Assembly (NCBI RefSeq): GCF_002280785.1
Contig: NZ_NCEQ01000019.1
Span: forward strand, 1 to 49,155
From: Brevundimonas subvibrioides
GTDB lineage: Bacteria > Pseudomonadota > Alphaproteobacteria > Caulobacterales > Caulobacteraceae
Reading direction: 5' to 3'
Length of the DNA stretch: 49,155 bases
Part shown: positions 12,301 to 20,266 of the stretch, in pieces
How positions within the stretch are numbered: position 1 is the first letter of the stretch
How the letters are laid out: each line of letters begins with the position of its first letter
Translations under genes and position numbers: made by a program
Notes under the pieces: generated by a model
The model's database searches: none
What the model was told of the DNA's origin: nothing
The model's input: only the letters and a program-made list of their open reading frames with translations

Positions 12301-12400
12301 CGACCAGGGCGACCACGGGCAGGGCTGCGAGCGCCGCGAGGGCTACTCCGCCCATCATCGTGGTGGCGAGCATGCGCTGCCGGATGGATTGGATTCTCAA
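9344..12400 (-). CDS. Oar-like TonB-dependent outer-membrane receptor
   Basis: The 1018-residue product has a signal peptide ending TTALAQ, then a carboxypeptidase-regulatory-like Ig fold (SLRIAVTGDNGPLAGATVMV), a plug (NVYYLDGVDVTDP, GGVPAQYAGGSGLISTVVTK) and a long beta-barrel ending LGVRYSF with terminal Phe, the outer-membrane signature. Domain order matches the Oar family. TonB-ExbBD-driven import of an unknown ligand is inferred. The start is taken as TTG 12400, because AGGAG sits 7 nt upstream and the signal peptide then begins RIQSIRQRML. A longer frame from 12451 lacks such a site. GC content is slightly below that of its neighbours, as is common for surface receptors. Confidence 0.88.
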   Translation of the reverse strand: MRIQSIRQRMLATTMMGGVALAALAALPVVALVAPTTALAQSQTGSLRIAVTGDNGPLAGATVMVSSPDSLVSRSGVTDADGRVRIANLDPATNYTVAVSAAGYSDFTAQNVAVVTGRDLSLGYVLIGGTGPSNASNVDDIIVTGTSLAAIDVTSATVGTTLTLDVVESLPTGRSYQSYLQLIPGVKPGGGNPSSRSGVNYSDVGGTIGTSTDNVYYLDGVDVTDPATGTFGSNFNSEIIQEQQVIVGGVPAQYAGGSGLISTVVTKSGSNDWHGSLNYYLQNDGLVANDQHSTSGGFNTYDSAVTLGGPLLRDRLWFFGSYQKKHREDEVLDPTTGAVRRSVSNDSELYFGKLTWQVTDDDRLSASFFSDPTEISGSSNPAVLNNRSIAQIQGGDNYRFDYTRTWNDLLFNAYYFNHEGEVSQLSADQSVRDNVTFRGGSSTLVQRSLGGAGTNSETHRDRAEFGVNLEYFLDTSWGTHTFKAGYTNSENTFSSNSTVPGGATYTSIALANAGATFLDYTTAASGWTARPFASTDVPRIIAAAATNAGARAALDTDSNGTITTAEVNAYRFTNTAGNPYGNVNAYRAVRSVNAPYSVQSKGQTAYFQDTWTLNQLTVNAGVRAEEWSHYSSSGDKLFTFEWELAPRLSVVYDLFGDGRSKVFGFAGRYYDPIRNDMTNFAGNLSGPVTDEQINIGGNWVTFRTRGGAVVPDSVFGPSTKTPYTDEFLIGYSTTFGQDIGLTVSATRRQTRDIFEDYDLAIFSDPNARAIDGDPVDPTASGVAFPGSPFYLPYSYFGFTSVPNANYILGTLAGGERNYTGFEVTLTKFKTDNWNGQVSYTYNDAEGNTNSDGNADFQGDVIFLDPRAPNTYGPQPGNIEHLFKAYGSYDFDFGLQMSGVFNWNSGALYTPAQSVSGRYFAPQASTTSVFGGVQEYYLLPGGIGSETGPSYATFDMRLKYVKDLPIGEAEFFLDVFNVLDQQSATGEMKLISGDGVYRFQEANAWVAPRRAYLGVRYSF

Positions 12401-12621
12401 AATCGTTCTCCTGAAACGATGGCGCAGCCCTCCGCCGCACCCACTGGTCATCGCGCGACTCTAAATTGTCGCAGGACTGGTGCGACGTTAGGCCCGATGA
12501 ACTTTGAAGCGCCACCGCTATTACCTCCGTGTAATGTTTCAGCCCCATCAGTGTCGCATTCAGGACACGTTAACGCCGTCCTGACTCCACCTTCAGGTCA
12601 CAAACCCGAAAGGCGCCCATC

Positions 12622-13026
12622 ATGTTCTCACCCCGCCCTCTGGCCCCGGGCATCTGGGCCGCGCCGCAGATCGCCCTTGAGGATTTGGCCGAGGTCCAGG
12701 CGTTGGGGGTGCGTCTGGTCGTCAACAACCGTCCGGACGGCGAGGAGGCGGGTCAGCCGTCCTCCGCCGAGATGGAAGGCGCCGTCCGGGCGGTGGGTCT
12801 CGACTATGTCCACGCGCCCGTGGCGGGCATGCCGGGGCCGGACGCCGTCCGCGTCGTGGCCGCCGCGCTGGAGGCCGGCGAACCCGTCTTGATGTATTGT
12901 CGATCGGGCACGCGCTCGACGGCGACCTGGGCGCTGGCGATGCGGGCGCTGGATCGGGCCGGGCCGGACGCGTTGCGGGAGGCCGCCGCGAACGCCGGCT
13001 ACGACCTCAGCCGGCTGCCGCTCTAG
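12622..13026 (+). CDS. TIGR01244/DUF442 family protein (phosphatase- or sulfurtransferase-like)
   Basis: This small 134-residue protein matches the beta-lactamase-hydrolase-like DUF442 family. It has an N-terminal WAAPQIALEDLAEVQALGVRL block, VVNNRPDGEE, a VHAPVAGMPG segment, and a catalytic-type loop CRSGTRS at 93-99 resembling a Cys-based phosphatase P-loop. Members are found alone or fused to metallo-beta-lactamase persulfide dioxygenases, suggesting a link to sulfide detoxification. Here a metallo-beta-lactamase-fold hydrolase lies about 250 nt downstream, but with an unrelated LACTB2-like architecture. No signal peptide is seen. Confidence 0.8.
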   Translation: MFSPRPLAPGIWAAPQIALEDLAEVQALGVRLVVNNRPDGEEAGQPSSAEMEGAVRAVGLDYVHAPVAGMPGPDAVRVVAAALEAGEPVLMYCRSGTRSTATWALAMRALDRAGPDALREAAANAGYDLSRLPL

Positions 13027-13052
13027 GGCCGGCCCCCTTTTGCGTCGGCCCG

Positions 13053-13202
13053 CTAGCGCTGGATCGCTACCCGGGTCGCGTAGGGAATCGGTTCAGGATC
13101 GCCGCAGGAGGCGAGTACAAGTTGCGCCGTCATGAGACACAGGATCGCCGCCGCGATGGGCTGGAGCCGATTTGAGACAGTGAAGACGATGCTGCGGGTC
13201 AC
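13053..13202 (-). CDS. Small lipoprotein, 49 residues
   Basis: The minus strand between two plus-strand genes encodes a GTG-started 49-codon frame with GGAG 8 nt before the start. It reads VTRSIVFTVSNRLQ, then a hydrophobic stretch ending in lipobox LASC at residues 30-33, then a 16-residue mature tail GDPEPIPYATRVAIQR. The lipobox and good ribosome-binding site support a real lipoprotein gene. An internal ATG would leave only 26 residues. The function is unknown. The upstream sequence of the 13272 gene runs divergently from it. Confidence 0.55.
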   Translation of the reverse strand: MTRSIVFTVSNRLQPIAAAILCLMTAQLVLASCGDPEPIPYATRVAIQR

Positions 13203-13271
13203 TGGGGACGCTCCGGGAGAGATTTACCTCTCGTTAAGGCAAGGTCCGCGCCGGTTTTCGGAGGCAGCGTC

Positions 13272-14174
13272 GTGATCCCGTTCGTGCGCGCGTTCGACTT
13301 CGCCTACGGGCGGCGCGATCAGGTCTCGCCCCTGATCCAGCGCGTGATCTGCGAGAACCCGGGACCTTTCACCTTCACGGGGACAGGAACCTATATCGTC
13401 GGGCGGCCGGAGGACGGCGCGTCGGTCGCCGTGATCGATCCGGGACCGATCGACGACCCGCACCTGCAAGCCTTGCTGGCCGCGGTCGAGGGCCGGACGG
13501 TCAGCCATGTGCTGGTGACCCACACCCACCGCGACCACTCTCCCCTCGCCCGGCCGTTCGCCGATCGGGTCGGGGCGCCGGTGCTGGCCATGCGCCCGCC
13601 GGCCCGCGAAACCCACGCGTCGGGGACGCTCGACGAGGAGGAGGACGAGGTGTTCGCGCCCGACACGATCCTGTCAGGCGGCGAAAGGATCGCGGGCGAC
13701 GGCTGGACGATGGCGGCTTTGGCGACGCCGGGGCACGCCTCCAACCACATGGCTTTCGTGCTGGAGGAGGAGCACGCCCTGTTCTGCGGCGATCACGTCA
13801 TGGGCTGGTCGACGACCGTGATCGCGCCGCCGGACGGGAACATGTCGGCCTATATGCGCAGCCTGGACGCGGTGATCGCAGCGGGGTTCTCAACCCTGTG
13901 GCCGACGCATGGGGCGCCCGTCACCGACGTCGCGCCCTTCCTCGCCGCCTATCGGGCGCACCGGCTGGAGCGCGAGGCCCAGATCCTGACGCGCGTGCGC
14001 GCGGGAGACCGGACGATCGCTGGGATTGTCCCCGTTCTCTACGCCGCCGTGGACCAACGGCTATGGCCGGCGGCGAGCCTGTCCGTGCTGGCCCACCTGA
14101 TCAAACTGGTCGACGAAGGGCGGCTGACCGTCGACGAGGCCCCGGGGCTCGGCTCGACCTACGGCGCGGCCTGA
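13272..14174 (+). CDS. Metallo-beta-lactamase-fold hydrolase, LACTB2-like
   Basis: The 300-residue protein has the zinc motif HTHRDH at 84-89, a following CGDH-type ligand (ALFCGDHVMGWS) and a distal LWPTHG His. After the MBL fold comes a winged-helix-like C-terminal region (ILTRVRAGDRTIAGIVP to LIKLVDEGRL), as in the LACTB2/BLACT_WH group. That group includes nucleases and thioester/lactone hydrolases, so the substrate is undecided. A GGAGG seven nt before GTG 13272 fixes the start. It overlaps the convergent DUF1499 gene by 16 nt at its 3' end. Confidence 0.82.
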   Translation: MIPFVRAFDFAYGRRDQVSPLIQRVICENPGPFTFTGTGTYIVGRPEDGASVAVIDPGPIDDPHLQALLAAVEGRTVSHVLVTHTHRDHSPLARPFADRVGAPVLAMRPPARETHASGTLDEEEDEVFAPDTILSGGERIAGDGWTMAALATPGHASNHMAFVLEEEHALFCGDHVMGWSTTVIAPPDGNMSAYMRSLDAVIAAGFSTLWPTHGAPVTDVAPFLAAYRAHRLEREAQILTRVRAGDRTIAGIVPVLYAAVDQRLWPAASLSVLAHLIKLVDEGRLTVDEAPGLGSTYGAA

Positions 14175-14830
14175 AGCGCGGCAATCAGCGTGGAGGCGAT
14201 CCGGCAGGTTGCGCCGCCGTCGGTATGGGCATAGCGCGCCACGACCCGGACGTCGGTGCGATCCGGTCGGATGCGGATGACCGCCTCGTGTCCCATGCCG
14301 AACCAGAAGCCGTCGCGAACCCCGCGTGAGCGGAACAGCTGGGATTCGGTGACCGAGAAGCCGGCGGTCTGAAGCGCATCGGTGGCCTGTGCCGGCGCGA
14401 CTTGGGTCATGACCGCCGATGTTCCCGGACAGGCCTGGGGCGATCCGGTCGCGCCCGCCACCGCCGGGGGCTCGGTCAGGTCGGTGGAGACGTCGAGCGG
14501 CCCCGCAAGCGCGATGGCCCGGGACTGGACGAAGAAGGCAGCCGAGACGACGGCGCAGACGATCACGATGGCGATGCTGATCAGACCCAGCCTGCGGAAC
14601 TGCGGCAAGGACAGCACCAGCGACAGGATGGCGAACGCCAGCGCCGCCCATGACACGATCTGGGCGACCTGGATCGCCAGCAGGTCCAGACCGAAGTCCA
14701 GCGAGATGATCCCATTGCGCGTCAGCAGAAGCGCGATGAACGTCATCAGCGGAGCCAGCACGGCCAGCCCCATGGCGACCCGCACCTTGGCCATGCCGCC
14801 CTTCAATCGCGGTCGCGGGCCTCTGGCCAT
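14159..14830 (-). CDS. DUF1499 membrane protein
   Basis: The 223-residue protein has three N-terminal hydrophobic segments (MGLAVLAPLMTFIALLL, IVSWAALAFAILSLVL and LISIAIVIVCAVVSAAFFV). A soluble DUF1499 domain follows, with the family-type blocks SVTESQLFRSRGVRDGFWFG, IRIRPDRTDVRVVARY and a C-terminal CRIASTLI. Its role is unknown. It lies 3 nt after the acyl-CoA ligase stop on the same strand and is probably co-transcribed with it. The opposite-strand MBL hydrolase overlaps its last 16 nt. Confidence 0.75.
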   Translation of the reverse strand: MARGPRPRLKGGMAKVRVAMGLAVLAPLMTFIALLLTRNGIISLDFGLDLLAIQVAQIVSWAALAFAILSLVLSLPQFRRLGLISIAIVIVCAVVSAAFFVQSRAIALAGPLDVSTDLTEPPAVAGATGSPQACPGTSAVMTQVAPAQATDALQTAGFSVTESQLFRSRGVRDGFWFGMGHEAVIRIRPDRTDVRVVARYAHTDGGATCRIASTLIAALQAAP

Positions 14831-14833
14831 GGC

Positions 14834-16480
14834 TCAGCCTCGCTCTGGCGTGACGGCAGTGGGCAGCCGGTAGTCTTTCAACTGCTCCCGCAGGGTCTTC
14901 TTGTCGATCTTGCCCGTCGCGCCCAGCGGGATGTCGTCCACGAAGACCACGTCGTCCGGCATCCACCATTTGGCGATCTTGCCGACCAGGAAGTCGAGAT
15001 GCTCCTGCTTGTCCTGGGTCTCGCCGGGCTTCAGCTTGATGACCAGAACGGGCCGTTCGTCCCATTTGGGGTGGGCCGCGCCGATGACGGCGGCCAGTTC
15101 GACCTTGGGGTGGCCCACGGCGATGTTCTCGATTTCGATCGAGGAGATCCACTCGCCGCCCGACTTGATCACGTCCTTGGCCCGGTCGGTGATCTGCATG
15201 AAGCCGTGCTCGTCGACGGTCGAAACGTCGCCGGTGTCGAAGAAGCCCTCGTGGTCGAGGATGTCGCCGCCCTCGTCCTTGAAATAGCCCTTGGCGATGG
15301 TCGGGCCCTTGATCATCAGGCGGCCGAAGGTTGTACCGTCGTGCGGCATCACCTGACCGGCGTAGTTCTTCAGCTTCAACTCGACGCCCAGGGGCGGAAT
15401 GCCCTGTTTGACACGCCACTTCATGCTCTCGTCGTACGGCAGCGCCTCAAGCTCGGGCGTCAGGTTCGACAGGGTGCCGATGGGAGAGGTCTCGGTCATG
15501 CCCCAGCCCTGGACCACATCGACGTCGAACTCGTCGTGGAAGGCCCGGATGAGGCTCTCCGGCACGGCCGAGCCGCCGATCAGCACCTTCTTGACCGATG
15601 GGATCTTCAGATTGTTCTCGCGCAGGTGGGTCAACAGGCCCTGCCAGACGGTCGGCACGGCGGCCGAGAAGGTGACCTGTTCAGTCTCGATCAGCTCATA
15701 GATGGCCGCGCCGTCCATCCGCGCGCCCGGCATGATCAGGCGCGCGCCCGAGGCAGGACCGGCGAAGGCGATGCCCCAGGCGTTGGCGTGGAACATCGGC
15801 ACGACCGGCAGGATCACTTCCTTCGGCGTCGCGCCGAGGACCGTGGTCTGCATCCCCATCAGGGTGTGGATGAAGTTGGACCGGTGCGAATACAGGACGC
15901 CCTTGGGATTCCCCGTGGTGCCCGAGGTGTAGCAGAGACCGCAGGCTGTCAGTTCGTCGAACCCGCCCCAGACGCACTCATCGGACACGCCCGACAGCAG
16001 TTGCTCGTAGCATTCGGCCTTCGGCAGTTTGGTCGCCGGCATGTGCCATTCGTCGGTCATGACGACGACCCGCTCGACGCTCGGGCAGTGCGGCAGCACC
16101 GCTTCCAGCAGGGGCACGAAGGTCAGGTCGACGAAGATGATCCGGTCTTCGGCGTGGTTGATGATGTAGATCAGTTGTTCGGGGAACAGGCGCGGGTTCA
16201 GGGTGTGGCACACGGCGCCCATGCCCATGATGCCGTACCAGACCTCCATATGCTTGCCGGTGTTCCAGGCCAGGGTGGCGATCCGGTCGCCCGGCTTCAC
16301 GCCCCAGTCCTTGAGCACGTTGGAGACCTTGCGGGCCCGGCTGTGGATCTCGGCATAGGTCGTGCGGACGATTGGTCCCTCGACCGAACGGGTTACCACT
16401 TCACGATGGCCATGCCAGTTCTTGGCGTGGTCCAGGATACGATCGACCGTCAGCGGCCAGTCCTGCATCAAACCGAGCAT
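14834..16480 (-). CDS. Fatty-acyl-CoA ligase (AlkK/medium- to long-chain type)
   Basis: The 548-residue adenylate-forming enzyme activates a fatty acid with ATP and CoA. Diagnostic motifs are the P-loop [10 protein letters not shown] near residue 185, [10 protein letters not shown] (A5 region), [14 protein letters not shown] (A7), [17 protein letters not shown] (A8) and the catalytic lysine region [13 protein letters not shown] near the C-terminus. The start [19 protein letters not shown] is characteristic of the AlkK-like subgroup rather than E. coli FadD. Chain-length preference is inferred, not shown. The first gene of a probable two-gene unit with DUF1499. Confidence 0.88.
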   Translation of the reverse strand: MLGLMQDWPLTVDRILDHAKNWHGHREVVTRSVEGPIVRTTYAEIHSRARKVSNVLKDWGVKPGDRIATLAWNTGKHMEVWYGIMGMGAVCHTLNPRLFPEQLIYIINHAEDRIIFVDLTFVPLLEAVLPHCPSVERVVVMTDEWHMPATKLPKAECYEQLLSGVSDECVWGGFDELTACGLCYTSGTTGNPKGVLYSHRSNFIHTLMGMQTTVLGATPKEVILPVVPMFHANAWGIAFAGPASGARLIMPGARMDGAAIYELIETEQVTFSAAVPTVWQGLLTHLRENNLKIPSVKKVLIGGSAVPESLIRAFHDEFDVDVVQGWGMTETSPIGTLSNLTPELEALPYDESMKWRVKQGIPPLGVELKLKNYAGQVMPHDGTTFGRLMIKGPTIAKGYFKDEGGDILDHEGFFDTGDVSTVDEHGFMQITDRAKDVIKSGGEWISSIEIENIAVGHPKVELAAVIGAAHPKWDERPVLVIKLKPGETQDKQEHLDFLVGKIAKWWMPDDVVFVDDIPLGATGKIDKKTLREQLKDYRLPTAVTPERG

Positions 16481-16669
16481 CGCATTTCCTCTTTGCTCCG
16501 GCTGGATGCGGAGCTTGCCATCACGCTAGCCGAGGTGACCGCCGATAAGCAACGTGACGCTAGGTCACCCTGAGCCCGGGCTACGAACACCCGTCCAGGC
16601 TTTGCCGTTGCACCCGCCCGACTTTTGCCGTCTGTTCCCGCCCCTGAAACATCGTAAGGACGCCCGGTC

Positions 16670-17260
16670 ATGCGTATCGCCCCTCGCACCGCCCTCGCTC
16701 TCGCCGCCCTGGTGGCCGTCGCCGCGTGCGACCGGTCCCAGGCCCCGGCCGCCGCCCCGACCCCGGCCGACCCTGTGCGGGCGGAAGGCCCGGCGCTTCC
16801 GGCCCAGTCGATCGGCGGACTGGCCATCGAGGGCGAAGGCCTGCGCATCTTCGACGCCGCGGGCGCCGCGCGCGCCCTGCCCTTCGAGACGCCCCAGGCC
16901 ACGGTGATCGCCGCTGTCGCCGCATCGGTCGGCGGTGCGGCGCCGGAGGTCACCACCAACAGCGAATGCGGCGCCGGCCCGGTCCAGTTCGCCCAGTTCG
17001 GCAACGGCCTGCAGCTGGCCTTCCAGGACAGCAAGTTCGCCGGCTGGACCCTGGACCAGGAGGGTCTCAGCACGGTCGACGGCGTCGAGGTCGGCATGAG
17101 CCGCGCGGCCCTCAGCGCCAACCGCACCGTGGAGATGCAAGAGGATTCGACGCTCGGAGCCGAGTTCTCGGCGGGCGACATCAGCGGCTTCTTCGCCTCG
17201 ACCGCTGCGGACAGCCCGGTCACCAGCCTGTATGCCGGACTGACCTGCTTCTTCCGCTAG
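16670..17260 (+). CDS. Lipoprotein of unknown function
   Basis: The 196-residue product begins with a lipoprotein signal whose lipobox VAAC precedes Cys20 or so, followed by a Pro/Ala-rich linker. The mature part contains IGGLAIEGEGLRIFD, a region rich in small residues (VIAAVAASVGGAAPEVTTNS), two cysteines (NSECGAG and GLTCFFR) that may form a disulfide, and a segment GVEVGMSRAAL resembling repeats of other periplasmic lipoproteins. No family recognised. It ends 27 nt before the uridine kinase gene and may share its transcript. Confidence 0.65.
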   Translation: MRIAPRTALALAALVAVAACDRSQAPAAAPTPADPVRAEGPALPAQSIGGLAIEGEGLRIFDAAGAARALPFETPQATVIAAVAASVGGAAPEVTTNSECGAGPVQFAQFGNGLQLAFQDSKFAGWTLDQEGLSTVDGVEVGMSRAALSANRTVEMQEDSTLGAEFSAGDISGFFASTAADSPVTSLYAGLTCFFR

Positions 17261-17287
17261 GTCTCGCGGGTCTCTAGAAGGCCCGCC

Positions 17288-17941
17288 ATGACCATTCTGA
17301 TCGCGATCACCGGCGGCTCCGGCTCGGGCAAGTCCACTCTGGCCGAGGCCCTGCTTACGTCGCTGCCGCCGGGCGTCGCCGCCCTTATGCGCGAGGACTC
17401 CTATTACCGCGACGCCGCCTCCCTGCCCGGCTTCGACGCCGCGACCTTCGACTTCGACGACGTCGCTGCGCGCGATCACGACCTGCTGATCGACGACCTC
17501 GCCCGGCTGAAGGCGGGCAAGCCGGTCACGGCCCCGGTCTATTCCTTCATCCACCACGGCCGCGAGCCCGACGGCGAAGCGATCCCGGCCGCGGCCGTCG
17601 TGATCGTGGAAGGGACGCATGTTCTCTGCACCCCGGCGCTGGCGGACCTGTTCGACATCCGGGTCTTCGTCGACACTCCCGCCGACATCCGCTTCATTCG
17701 CCGCCTGCTGCGCGACCAGGCCGAACGCGGGCGCACGGCGCAGTCAGTGATCGACCAGTATCTTAAGACGGTGCGACCCGGGCATGAACGGCTGACCGAG
17801 CCCTCGCGGACCCGAGCGGACTTCATCATCGCCGACGCGACGGCGGCCGTTCGCCTGGACGATCCGCAGGCCGTAATCCGGCTGGCGGCGCCGGTTCTGG
17901 CCCATCCGCTGCTGGCGCGTCTGAAACCTGTCGAAACCTGA
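17288..17941 (+). CDS. udk: Uridine kinase
   Basis: The 217-residue P-loop kinase has Walker A GGSGSGKST at residues 9-17, a SYYRD block like the DDYY/DSFY region of uridine kinases, FDFDDVAARDHDLL (the FDHPDAFD equivalent) and YSFIHHGRE. VVIVEGTHVL is the Walker B region and RFIRRLLRD the lid arginines. It phosphorylates uridine/cytidine in pyrimidine salvage. The uridine-kinase/phosphoribulokinase family also contains other nucleoside kinases, so substrate specificity is by family. Confidence 0.82.
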   Translation: MTILIAITGGSGSGKSTLAEALLTSLPPGVAALMREDSYYRDAASLPGFDAATFDFDDVAARDHDLLIDDLARLKAGKPVTAPVYSFIHHGREPDGEAIPAAAVVIVEGTHVLCTPALADLFDIRVFVDTPADIRFIRRLLRDQAERGRTAQSVIDQYLKTVRPGHERLTEPSRTRADFIIADATAAVRLDDPQAVIRLAAPVLAHPLLARLKPVET

Positions 17942-17966
17942 CGATATCCTCGCCGATCGTCCCCGG

Positions 17967-17992
17967 CTCCAGCATATCCGCTATCGCTGGAG
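17967..17992. promoter_or_regulatory. Inverted repeat overlapping the TetR gene's ribosome-binding site
   Basis: Seven-base arms ctccagc (17967-17973) and gctggag (17986-17992) flank a 12-nt spacer that adds a short ata/tat pairing. The right arm contains the GGAG used by the TetR gene at 17998. It could be an operator for autorepression or an mRNA hairpin that masks the start. This is inference from position and symmetry. Confidence 0.45.
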
Positions 17993-17997
17993 GTCTG

Positions 17998-18645
17998 ATG
18001 CAATCACATGCAGAATTCGAACGGGACGGCGCGAGTGCGCTGCCGGGCCCGAAAACCGACCCGAGGCGAGAGAATATCGTCCGGGAGGCGCGACGCCATT
18101 TCATGTCGGAGGGCTATGCGGCGACGCGGATCGAGCCGATCGCCCGGGCGACCTCCGTTTCGACGGCGACGCTGTATGGCTACTTCCCGTCCAAGGCCGA
18201 TCTGTTCGCGGCGGTGATCGCCAATGCGTCAGCAGACTTCTCCGAACAGATGAAGAGCGTTCGCTGTGACGAGGGCGACGCGCGGACTCTGCTAACCCGG
18301 TTCGCCCTCGCCTATGCCGGCTTCATGGGCGATCCGTTCGTGCGGTCGGTGTTCCGGCTGGTGATGGCTGAGCGCCCGCGCTTCCGCGACGTGGCCATGG
18401 GCTTCTTCGAGCGCGGCCGTCACGACTTCGGGCTGCCGCTGATGGAGGCGCTGACCGCCCTGGCCGCGAGCGGCGACCTGCGCTTCGAAAAGGCCTCTTG
18501 GGCCGCCGGTCAGCTCATGGGGATGATCGAGCACCCGGTCTTCTTCGTGCCCCTCGTCACCGGGGACGACGTCCAGGCCGCGCGCAGCCAGCAATCGATC
18601 GCCGAAGATGCGGTCGAAACCTTCCTCGCCCGCTACGGCGTCTAG
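17998..18645 (+). CDS. TetR/AcrR-family transcriptional regulator
   Basis: The 215-residue protein has an N-terminal TetR helix-turn-helix (IVREARRHFMSEGYAATRIE, then ARATSVSTATLYGYFPSKADLF) and a C-terminal helical ligand/dimer domain of the AefR-like kind (RPRFRDVAMGFFERG). GGAGG four nt before ATG 17998 fixes the start. The neighbour upstream is the uridine kinase and downstream lies only a repeat, so the target genes are unclear apart from possible autoregulation. Confidence 0.85.
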   Translation: MQSHAEFERDGASALPGPKTDPRRENIVREARRHFMSEGYAATRIEPIARATSVSTATLYGYFPSKADLFAAVIANASADFSEQMKSVRCDEGDARTLLTRFALAYAGFMGDPFVRSVFRLVMAERPRFRDVAMGFFERGRHDFGLPLMEALTALAASGDLRFEKASWAAGQLMGMIEHPVFFVPLVTGDDVQAARSQQSIAEDAVETFLARYGV

Positions 18646-18683
18646 AGCAGGAAGGGCCGAGGAGGAATCGCTTCGCGATTCCG

Positions 18684-18774
18684 CTGATGCCGTGAATCCT
18701 GCTCCAGATACCAGCGAGAGCCTGATTCACGCTTTCGACAGACGCGCGAAGCGCTTCCGTCTCAAACGATCAGG
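18684..18774 (-). repeat. Dispersed intergenic repeat, family 2, copy 2
   Basis: The reverse complement of this stretch matches 196-283 with only scattered substitutions, including gatcgtttgagacggaagcg and tatctggagcaggat. The flank at 18646-18683 adds tagagcagga and a hairpin ggaatcgcttcgcgattcc. It fills the gap between the TetR gene and pdxH, which are convergent. Confidence 0.78.
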
Positions 18775-18783
18775 CTCTGGACG

Positions 18784-19458
18784 TCAGGGCTGCAGTCGCG
18801 TCCGCGCCCAGCCGTCGCCGTCACGCGTGAACAGCAGCCGGTCATGCAGGCGGAACGGCCTGTCGCGCCAGAACTCCACCGTCTCCGGGAGCACCCGCCA
18901 GCCGGTCCAGCGTTCGGGGCGAGGCACATCCTGACCCTCGAACCGCTCCGTCTCGCGCGCCACCGCCGCCTCCAGGTCGGCGCGACTCGCCAGCGGCCGG
19001 GACTGGTCCGAGGCCCAGGCCCCGATGCGGCTCTCCCGCGCCCTGCTGGCGAAATAGGCGTCAGCCTCCTCAGCACTCACCGGCTCGACTGCGCCCCTCA
19101 CCCGCACCTGACGCCTCAGCGATTTCCAATGGAACAGCAGGGCCGCGCGGGGCGTCGCCGCGAGCTCCAGCCCCTTGGCGCTTTGCCGGTTCGAATAGAA
19201 GGTAAAGCCGCGCCCATCGACGTCCTTCAGCAATACCATCCGGCTGTCCGGCGCGCCGTCGGCATCGACCGTCGACAGGGCCATGGCGTTGGCGTCGTTC
19301 GGCTCATGCCCCCTGGCGTCGGTCAGCCATTCTAGGAACAGGCCGATCGGCTCCTCGCGCTCGAAGATCATCTCGTCCCCGTTGGCGGCCAGGGCGGCGG
19401 CATAGTCGCGGGCGTACTCTTCGCGGGTCGGGCTGGGCGGTATGGCGTCGTTGTTCAT
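18784..19458 (-). CDS. pdxH: Pyridoxamine 5'-phosphate oxidase
   Basis: The 224-residue flavoprotein makes pyridoxal 5'-phosphate from pyridoxine/pyridoxamine phosphate using FMN and O2. Family blocks are present: [20 protein letters not shown] (FMN/PLP binding), [44 protein letters not shown], and the terminal [13 protein letters not shown] followed by GWARTRLQP. The start is ATG 19458 ([10 protein letters not shown]), since the open frame upstream has no PdxH similarity. It is divergent from the J-like gene at 19535. Confidence 0.93.
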   Translation of the reverse strand: MNNDAIPPSPTREEYARDYAAALAANGDEMIFEREEPIGLFLEWLTDARGHEPNDANAMALSTVDADGAPDSRMVLLKDVDGRGFTFYSNRQSAKGLELAATPRAALLFHWKSLRRQVRVRGAVEPVSAEEADAYFASRARESRIGAWASDQSRPLASRADLEAAVARETERFEGQDVPRPERWTGWRVLPETVEFWRDRPFRLHDRLLFTRDGDGWARTRLQP

Positions 19459-19534
19459 GGCGCGCCTATAGCAAGGCTTCGGCCGACCTGCACGGTTAAC
19501 CCGGCATTGACCATGGCGACGGCCTATAGAGCGG

Positions 19535-20254
19535 ATGATCGCGCCCGGCCCCAGTCTTAACGAAGCCTTCGCCGTCCTGGGCCTGCACGGTCCGGCCGAG
19601 CAGGCCGCCGTGACGCGCGCCTTCCGCCTCGCGGTCAAGAGCGCCCGACCCGACCAGCCCGGCGGCGACGCCGACCGCTTCCGCCGGGTCATCGCCGCCT
19701 ATCGCCTGATCCAGGCCGTCGGCCCCGCCCGGGCCGCCCTTGCTGCGCCCGTCCAGCGCCCCGTCGCGCTTCCGGTCTTGGGCCTGACCCCGCTGCAGGC
19801 CCTCGCAGGCGCCCGGACGATGCTGCGCCTCGGCGACAGACAGCTGCGCGTTCATGCCCCCGCCGGAATGCGGACCGGCGAATATCTGCGCCTGAGGGCT
19901 GCGGCGACGGACGGGTCCGACCTCTATCTGCCGGTGCTGATCCGCGCAGCCGACGGTCTCGCCGCCATGGGCGACGACCTCTACATGAGCTGGCCCGTGC
20001 CCGAGCGGCTGCTGGCCGACGGCGGCCGTGTCGAGATCGAGACCCATGCCGGGGTTCGCGGCGCCTGGGTCGCGCCCGGCCTGACCGATCCGGTCCGTCT
20101 GCGGCTGCGCGGTCTCGGCCTGCCGGCGCGCGGCGCGCGGCCGGAAGGGCACCTGTTCGTGTCGCTGAAGCCGTCCGAGGACGCCCCCTCGGCCGCCGAG
20201 CACCTGCTGGCCCGATTCACCCGCGTCTGGACGCCGGACCGCCTGGCGGCCTAA
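19535..20254 (+). CDS. J-domain-like protein with DnaJ C-terminal substrate-binding domain
   Basis: The 239-residue protein starts with a J-like helical region in which the invariant HPD is replaced by RPD (residues 38-40, [19 protein letters not shown]). No zinc-finger or G/F region follows. The second half is a DnaJ C-terminal fold: [58 protein letters not shown] and [10 protein letters not shown]. Loss of HPD should abolish stimulation of DnaK ATPase, so this is probably a client-binding or regulatory J-like protein. It ends 12 nt before aroC and is likely co-transcribed. Confidence 0.78.
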   Translation: MIAPGPSLNEAFAVLGLHGPAEQAAVTRAFRLAVKSARPDQPGGDADRFRRVIAAYRLIQAVGPARAALAAPVQRPVALPVLGLTPLQALAGARTMLRLGDRQLRVHAPAGMRTGEYLRLRAAATDGSDLYLPVLIRAADGLAAMGDDLYMSWPVPERLLADGGRVEIETHAGVRGAWVAPGLTDPVRLRLRGLGLPARGARPEGHLFVSLKPSEDAPSAAEHLLARFTRVWTPDRLAA

Positions 20255-20266
20255 GCGGGAGCCGCA

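Noticed and set aside
9203..12892. A 1229-codon open frame on the plus strand across the TonB receptor region
   Set aside because: It is antisense to a protein with clear plug and barrel features. The product is low-complexity (Arg/Val/Gly/Asp) without domains, as expected from high-GC codon bias.
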